Assembly: GCA_017995195.1 (NCBI GenBank)
Contig: JAGOJI010000010.1
Span: 1 to 39,339 of the forward strand
Direction of reading: 5' to 3'
Length of the DNA: 39,339 nt
From: Cloacibacterium sp.
GTDB taxonomy: Bacteria; Bacteroidota; Bacteroidia; Flavobacteriales; Weeksellaceae
Shown here: one piece after another, positions 34,572 to 39,339 of the stretch
How the letters are laid out: every line of letters starts with the position of its first letter
How positions within the stretch are numbered: the first letter of the stretch is position 1
The notes under the pieces: generated by a model
Databases searched by the model: none
What the model saw: the letters and a program-made list of their open reading frames with translations, nothing else
What the model was told of the DNA's origin: nothing
Position numbers and translations under genes: made by a program

Positions 34572-35819
34572 ATGAATCATCAAATGACGAGGATACTTAG
34601 CATTTTTACTATTATTATCTTATTAGCAGTTTCTTGCTCCAAAGAACAGAAAACACCTGATAAAACAGATTTACCGAACTTTGGTAATGTTGACCTGAAT
34701 AAGATTTTCGATAACAAAAATATTGATTTGCAGGATAAGGATAGTATTGTTGCCACACTCGAAAATTATTATCAATCTATTTGGGAAGGATCCGACCTCA
34801 GTGGAGGATTGCTTGTTGCTAAAGGTGATCAAATTATTTTCGAAAGATACAGAGGTTTTGGCAGAGCAGACAGTCCAAAGCCTATTGATGAAAAAACACC
34901 GTTGCATGTAGCATCTGTGAGTAAAACACTTACCGCAATGGCAGTACTAAAGCTGGTGGAAGCCGGAAAAATACAACTCAACCAAAAACTTACCACTATT
35001 TTTCCTCAGTTTCCGTATCCAGAGGTTAATGTATTTCATTTGTTGTCTCAAAGAAGTGGCTTACCTAAATATGAATACAGTGTACAGGAGCTGAAATTTA
35101 AAACAGATAAAAAATTCATTACCAATAATGATGTTTTAGAGCTTCTCATCACACACAAACCTGAATTGGCAAGACCCACAGATACAGGTTTTATGTACTG
35201 TAATACCAATTTTGCTCTTCTGGCTTTGATTGTGGAGAAAGTCACAAAAACCAGTTTTCCCGATGCTATGCAGAAAATGGTTTTCAAGCCTTTGAAAATG
35301 GAACATTCCTTTGTATATCAGGAAAAAGATTCGGCTACGGCTACACAATCTTTTTATTATAAAGGAAATCGGTTACATCCTATGGATCAGTTGGATCTTA
35401 TTTATGGAGATAAAAACGTGTATACCACGCCAAGAGACTTGCTTCAGTTTTCCAAAGCTATGTATGCGGATAATTTTTTGCGTAAAGATTTAATGGACAA
35501 AGTTTTTGTACCTTATAGCAACGAAAAACCAGGAATTAATAATTATGGATTAGGCTTTAGAATGAAGGTTTTCGACAATGGAGAAAAACTTACCTATCAC
35601 AATGGTTGGTGGCACGGTTCCAATGCTGTTTTTGCTCATTTGCTTAAATCCAACGTTACCATTATTGCATTGGGAAATAAGTTTTCGCGGAGGGTTTATA
35701 CGGCTCTTTCTCTTTCGGGTCTTTTTGAAAATTATCCTATAGAAATCGAGAAATTCAAGAAAACTATGAATCCCGATCGAGATACATTGAAAGATATTAA
35801 TGAAGTATTTGGAGAGTAA
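34572..35819 (+). CDS. Serine hydrolase lipoprotein of the beta-lactamase/class C PBP-like family
   Basis: A 415-residue exported lipoprotein (lipobox AVSC, Cys22). The active-site motifs are S115-V-S-K118 in HVASVSKTLTAM, Y209-C-N211 in FMYCNTNFALL, and HNGWWHGSN near residue 355 in the place of the KTG/HxG box. This is the DD-peptidase/esterase-type fold (Pfam beta-lactamase family), which is widespread in Bacteroidetes and only rarely a true antibiotic-resistance enzyme. The natural substrate is unknown. The next gene begins 79 bp downstream on the same strand. Confidence 0.88.
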   Translation: MNHQMTRILSIFTIIILLAVSCSKEQKTPDKTDLPNFGNVDLNKIFDNKNIDLQDKDSIVATLENYYQSIWEGSDLSGGLLVAKGDQIIFERYRGFGRADSPKPIDEKTPLHVASVSKTLTAMAVLKLVEAGKIQLNQKLTTIFPQFPYPEVNVFHLLSQRSGLPKYEYSVQELKFKTDKKFITNNDVLELLITHKPELARPTDTGFMYCNTNFALLALIVEKVTKTSFPDAMQKMVFKPLKMEHSFVYQEKDSATATQSFYYKGNRLHPMDQLDLIYGDKNVYTTPRDLLQFSKAMYADNFLRKDLMDKVFVPYSNEKPGINNYGLGFRMKVFDNGEKLTYHNGWWHGSNAVFAHLLKSNVTIIALGNKFSRRVYTALSLSGLFENYPIEIEKFKKTMNPDRDTLKDINEVFGE

Positions 35820-35898
35820 TAGAATAGATTGAATAATGAGTACTCTCATGTAAGTCATAAAGTTGAGGGTTTAAGCACTAAAAATAATAAATTAACAG

Positions 35899-37164
35899 AT
35901 GAAAAAAATCTGCTCTTTTTTTTCTTATGTTTTTCCATGCAATAGTGTGGAGTTTGCTCTATTTGCTTTGTTCCTTATAGTGTATGGTATTTTGGGAACT
36001 TCTATTGCCCTCAACTATACCATTATCTATGACGACAGAATTCCTTGGGACGCTTATTTTAGTTTTGATAACAGAGCTATTGTAACCACGGGCGGAGGTT
36101 TTGAGAGGCATCCTTTAGCCAATTATTTTTTTGATGGTATCAGAGAATTGGCACTTCTTGTTTCCGAAGGAAAAAGAAATGATGTTTTCCGCTTGGTACT
36201 GGCTTGGTTAAGCAATATAACGATAAGCCTGAGTTTGGTTCAGGTTTATAAATACGCAAAAAATATTATTCAGTTGCCTACGTTTATAGGAGTGTTTTTG
36301 GTATTTTTCTTTGCTTTTTTTTCCACCAATATTCTGCTTTCCTTTACTCCGGAAACGTACACGTATACCTTATTTTGTTTGTTGGTTTTTAATTATTATG
36401 CTGCACGAAAATTACAGCAAGAAAAAAATATTTCAGCTTTAGCTTTAACAGTTGGCGGAGTTGCAATAGGAGGTTTAACGATAACCAATATTGTGAAAAT
36501 ATATATCCCATTGTTTTTTGAAAAAAATGTTTTCAAAAAAGGAAAAGTATTTGGGGTGATGGTTTTGAGAGGAGGTATTTCTGTGGCTGTTTTTGTTCTA
36601 TTGTATTTGAACAGAGTAAATTTTGATGTTTATAGAATTTTTGCAAAAACAGGCGAACAGTATGAGAAATTTTCCAAACCTAAAGCTGTACCTATTTGGG
36701 ATATGATTGTGTCATGGTTTTTTGGAGGAAATGTATTGTTTTCCAATTTGGTAGTACGGGATTACCACAACAAGAAAGGTTTTGAATACAAGGCATTGTT
36801 TATGGACGTGTATACTTCCTGTTTTCCTTATATTTTTGTGGGAATGCTTTTGGGGTTGGTAATTTGGTCTTACATCAAAAATTTTAAGAACCCATGGGTT
36901 CAGATTTTAATGATTTCTTTTTTGGTAGATATTGTCATTCATTGTATTCTGAAATTTGGGCTGCATACCTCTTATATCTACGGAGGACATTTTGTATTTA
37001 TCTATCCCTTGATGTTGGGTTGGTTGTTTTTTGCATATAGGGAAAAACCTAAAATGCTTTCTTTTATTGCAAGTATTTTAGGAATTATGCTGTTCTATTT
37101 AGTGATGAATAATGTTTATAGAACGGAAGAGTTCTTTTTCTTTTTAGAAGAATATTATAGATAG
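35899..37164 (+). CDS. Polytopic membrane protein (DUF6080-like, GT-C-type topology)
   Basis: A 421-residue protein with about ten hydrophobic segments. After the first segment an extracytoplasmic loop carries IIYDDRIPWDAYFSFDNRA and GGGFERHPLANYFF, with acidic residues (Asp-Asp) and a His before the second membrane block. This layout resembles GT-C glycosyltransferases that use lipid-linked sugars, or the DUF6080 group; both labels are tentative. No nucleotide-sugar motif is present. It follows the serine hydrolase gene by 79 bp and may be co-transcribed. Confidence 0.62.
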   Translation: MKKICSFFSYVFPCNSVEFALFALFLIVYGILGTSIALNYTIIYDDRIPWDAYFSFDNRAIVTTGGGFERHPLANYFFDGIRELALLVSEGKRNDVFRLVLAWLSNITISLSLVQVYKYAKNIIQLPTFIGVFLVFFFAFFSTNILLSFTPETYTYTLFCLLVFNYYAARKLQQEKNISALALTVGGVAIGGLTITNIVKIYIPLFFEKNVFKKGKVFGVMVLRGGISVAVFVLLYLNRVNFDVYRIFAKTGEQYEKFSKPKAVPIWDMIVSWFFGGNVLFSNLVVRDYHNKKGFEYKALFMDVYTSCFPYIFVGMLLGLVIWSYIKNFKNPWVQILMISFLVDIVIHCILKFGLHTSYIYGGHFVFIYPLMLGWLFFAYREKPKMLSFIASILGIMLFYLVMNNVYRTEEFFFFLEEYYR

Positions 37165-37187
37165 TTTGGTTTCGGTATTGTAGTAAG

Positions 37188-37778
37188 CTACATCTTTTGC
37201 AGAGTATTTATAATTTTTTCTGTTTGTTCATAGAGTTCTTCCATTCCTCCATTATTATAAATAACAAAATCTGCTAATTTTATTTTTTCGTTTTCGGGCA
37301 TTTGCTTGTCAATAATTTCTTTTACTTCTCTATAGGTTCTTCCGTCTCTTTCCATTACTCTTTTGATACGAATGTTTTCTTCTGCAGCTACCAATAGGGT
37401 TTTGAAGCACATTTCGTTGAGTTTTAATTCAAAAAGCAGGGCAGTTTCTTTAAAAACTAATGATGAAGGTTGTAGTTTCAGCCAATGTTCAAAATCAGAT
37501 TTTACGGCAGGATGAATAATTTTATTGAGCTTTTCTAATAATTCATGATTGCCAAAAACCTTTTCGGCAACCCATTTTCTGTTATAGATTCCTACTTCAT
37601 CGTAAGCCTCATTCCCCAAAAGAGTTATGATTTTTTGTTTTAGATCTGTGTTGTAATTTACAATATCCTTTGCTCGCTGATCCGAGTTATATACAGAAAA
37701 CCCCATTTTTTCAATCATCTTAGAAACTGAGGTTTTCCCTGATCCAATACCTCCTGTAATGCCTATGATTTTTTTCAT
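37188..37778 (-). CDS. coaE: Dephospho-CoA kinase
   Basis: A 196-residue cytoplasmic enzyme for the last step of coenzyme A synthesis (phosphorylation of the ribose 3'-OH). The P-loop is GITGGIGSGKTSVSK (about 6-20). NSDQRAKDIV contains the conserved Asp of the substrate site. The LIDs and adenine-binding parts (HPAVKSDFEHW, LLFELKLN and RVMERDGRTYREVKEII) follow in order, and the length fits. It is convergent with the membrane protein gene. Confidence 0.95.
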   Translation of the reverse strand: MKKIIGITGGIGSGKTSVSKMIEKMGFSVYNSDQRAKDIVNYNTDLKQKIITLLGNEAYDEVGIYNRKWVAEKVFGNHELLEKLNKIIHPAVKSDFEHWLKLQPSSLVFKETALLFELKLNEMCFKTLLVAAEENIRIKRVMERDGRTYREVKEIIDKQMPENEKIKLADFVIYNNGGMEELYEQTEKIINTLQKM

Positions 37779-37864
37779 AAAAGATGAATAATAATGGATA
37801 AATGTGATAGATGAGCATCAGGTAATTGCCATATCGCTCATTTATATCACAGATTGCTCATAGT

Positions 37865-38731
37865 TTAGTATCCAAAAACTTCATTAAAACTAAAAGTTTC
37901 GTCTAACCGAACTCCTTTTTCTGTCATTTTGAGAGAAGCCAGTTCGTGGTGGGCATCGTGTTCGAAGAATAGCAGGTATTCGTGATCTACACAAAGTTTC
38001 AGAAATTTCTCTTTCTCGGCTATGGTAAGTAGCGGTCGCGTATCGTAGCCCATTACGTATACCAAAGGGATATGTCCTGCGGTAGCAATGAGATCGGCGG
38101 CATATACAATGGTTTTTTCTTGGTACTGAATTACCGGTAACATTTGTTTTTCCGTATGTCCGTCTACAAAAATTACGTCCATTTTCAAATCTGTTCCCAT
38201 GAGGTAATTTCCGGTTGTGGGAAGTGGCAAGAAGTTGAGTTGTCCACTTTCTTGCAGGGGTAAAATATTTTCTTTTAAGAAACTTGCTTTTTCTCTTGGA
38301 TTGGGATTGGTAGCCCATTCCCAATGGTTTTCGTTGGTCCAGAAGTGGGCATTTTTGAAAGCAGACCTGTAGCCCGTTTTGTTATCGTTCCATTCAATAG
38401 CACCTCCACAATGGTCGAAATGCAAATGGGTAAGAAAAACATCTGTAATATCATCTTTCACAAATCCCCATTTTTTCAAAGATTTCTCAAGATTGTCGTC
38501 TCCCCATAGCGAATAGTGACCGAAGAATTTATCATCTTGTTTGTTTCCCAAACCACAATCAACCAAAATGAGTTTTTTACCATCTTCAATAAGTAAAGCT
38601 CGGGTTCCGAGTTCGATAAGATTTTTTTCGTCTGCAGGATTGGTTTTCTGCCAAATAGATTTAGGAACCACGCCAAACATAGCACCGCCATCTAATTTGA
38701 ACTTGCCGCATTGTATAGGATAAAGTTTCAT
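37865..38731 (-). CDS. MBL-fold metallo-hydrolase, cytoplasmic
   Basis: A 288-residue metallo-beta-lactamase-fold protein without signal peptide. The metal site is H102-L-H104-F-D106-H107 in LTHLHFDHCGG, with VDGHTEKQM and AADLIATAGH giving further His/Asp ligands and EHDAHHELAS a C-terminal histidine. The pattern resembles quorum-quenching lactonases and related hydrolases of the AiiA-like class, but the sequence alone does not decide the substrate. It lies 86 bp upstream of coaE on the same strand. Confidence 0.87.
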   Translation of the reverse strand: MKLYPIQCGKFKLDGGAMFGVVPKSIWQKTNPADEKNLIELGTRALLIEDGKKLILVDCGLGNKQDDKFFGHYSLWGDDNLEKSLKKWGFVKDDITDVFLTHLHFDHCGGAIEWNDNKTGYRSAFKNAHFWTNENHWEWATNPNPREKASFLKENILPLQESGQLNFLPLPTTGNYLMGTDLKMDVIFVDGHTEKQMLPVIQYQEKTIVYAADLIATAGHIPLVYVMGYDTRPLLTIAEKEKFLKLCVDHEYLLFFEHDAHHELASLKMTEKGVRLDETFSFNEVFGY

Positions 38732-38835
38732 CTGTTGATATTTATTGTTTTTCGAAATATAATAACCTCTAAATGGAATTAAATATTTGATAAAAATAGT
38801 ATTTTATTTTAAATTCCCATACAAAAGGTTTTGTG

Positions 38836-38843
38836 TAAATTTG
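38836..38843 (+). promoter_or_regulatory. -7 promoter element for the leader ORF/bcp
   Basis: TAAATTTG, exact TAnnTTTG match, 17 nt before the leader ORF start at 38861. No clear -33 TTG. Confidence 0.5.
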
Positions 38844-38860
38844 TCCGACGCACGAAAAAA

Positions 38861-38917
38861 ATGTTTATGAAGATCCTATCTTTCTTAGCATCACTAAAAA
38901 AAATACAGAAAAGATGA
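38861..38917 (+). CDS. Possible 18-residue leader peptide coupled to bcp
   Basis: ATG at 38861 opens MFMKILSFLASLKKIQKR. The stop TGA overlaps the bcp ATG as ATGA (38914-38917). It lies directly under a promoter element and would be the first thing translated from the transcript. It is short and may be chance; the precise overlap is the only argument for it. Confidence 0.35.
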   Translation: MFMKILSFLASLKKIQKR

Positions 38918-39330
38918 AAATTAAAATTAACGACTCGCTACCCTTGTTCTCAGGAGTTAATCAGGACGGAAAGACTATTCATTCCAAAGATTATTTAGGA
39001 AAAAAATTGGTCATCTTCTTTTATCCTAAAGCCAACACGCCGGGCTGTACTGCAGAAGCCAGTAACTTAAGTGAAAATTACAACACCTTGATAGAGCAGG
39101 GATTTGAGATTTTGGGCATTAGTGCGGATCCGGTAAAAAATCAAAAAAAATTTCATGAGAAATATACGTTTCCTTATGATTTAATTGCCGATGAAACCAA
39201 AGAAATAGCCGAGATGTTTGGAGTTTGGCAGCTCAAAAAATTTATGGGAAGGGAGTTTATGGGTATTGTTCGCACTACATTTATTTTTAATGAAAATGGA
39301 ATCTGTACCGAGATTATTGAAAAGTTATAA
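38914..39330 (+). CDS. bcp: Thiol peroxidase Bcp (peroxiredoxin Q type), shortened by a late stop codon
   Basis: A cytoplasmic peroxiredoxin that reduces H2O2 and alkyl hydroperoxides with thioredoxin. The peroxidatic cysteine is Cys45 in FYPKANTPGCTAEA. The partner cysteine found five residues later in many Bcp proteins is Ser50 here, so this is a 1-Cys type. QKKFHEKYTFPYDLIAD and FMGIVRTTFIFNENGICTEI are typical. The protein ends at 138 residues (IIEKL, TAA at 39328-39330). Relatives continue as EKVKTKxHxxQI, and the next codons here, ACT AAA AAC, read T-K-N in the same frame, so the TAA looks like a changed AAA (Lys). About ten C-terminal residues would be lost, with the fold otherwise complete. 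Confidence 0.88.
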   Translation: MKIKINDSLPLFSGVNQDGKTIHSKDYLGKKLVIFFYPKANTPGCTAEASNLSENYNTLIEQGFEILGISADPVKNQKKFHEKYTFPYDLIADETKEIAEMFGVWQLKKFMGREFMGIVRTTFIFNENGICTEIIEKL

Positions 39331-39339
39331 ACTAAAAAC

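Overview
The window looks like chromosomal DNA of a Flavobacteriia member, most likely the Chryseobacterium/Riemerella group (Weeksellaceae). The grounds are AT-rich DNA, promoters of the Bacteroidetes type (-7 element TAnnTTTG, often with an upstream TTG), lipoproteins and TonB receptors typical of the phylum, a B-type SdhCAB operon, and families such as IcmF, YtxJ and CCDC81-type HU proteins. The genus is inferred, not proven.

Layout. 1-2430 is a decaying accessory locus: a LysM protein gene broken by an in-frame TAG and an A-tract frameshift, a coupled lipoprotein gene, a terminator, and a headless, frameshifted remnant of another gene. 2803-8320 holds an OFA-type MFS transporter, a YtxJ homologue with no cysteine, and icmF, whose interdomain linker carries what looks like an in-frame palindromic repeat element. 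8393-9518 is a toxin-antitoxin patch: an intact PIN toxin and antitoxin pair lying between two copies of a 27-bp palindromic repeat, next to an internally deleted vapD with its overlapping small upstream gene.

9619-20204 contains mainly single genes: a lipoprotein metallo-hydrolase, a fatty acid desaturase, a DUF4407 membrane protein, a two-part lipoprotein, apt, a D-2-hydroxyacid dehydrogenase, an acyl-CoA thioesterase with an HU/CCDC81-type protein, and a TonB-dependent receptor. A clear TPP riboswitch precedes the receptor, so it is probably a thiamine-related importer. 20506-27896 on the minus strand holds a DUF2752 protein, pgi-folD, an alpha/beta hydrolase and sdhCAB. 28182-39339 holds a PadR regulator coupled to a membrane protein, tsf, a secreted protein, accA, gltX, msrA, a serine beta-lactamase-fold lipoprotein, a polytopic membrane protein, coaE, a second metallo-hydrolase and bcp. 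bcp appears to carry a late nonsense change.

Most of the window is ordinary housekeeping DNA (central carbon metabolism, one-carbon and CoA metabolism, translation, redox repair). The unusual material lies in the first 2.4 kb, the icmF linker, the toxin-antitoxin patch at 8.4-9.5 kb, and the TPP-controlled receptor. No tRNA, rRNA, CRISPR array, complete transposon or prophage was seen.
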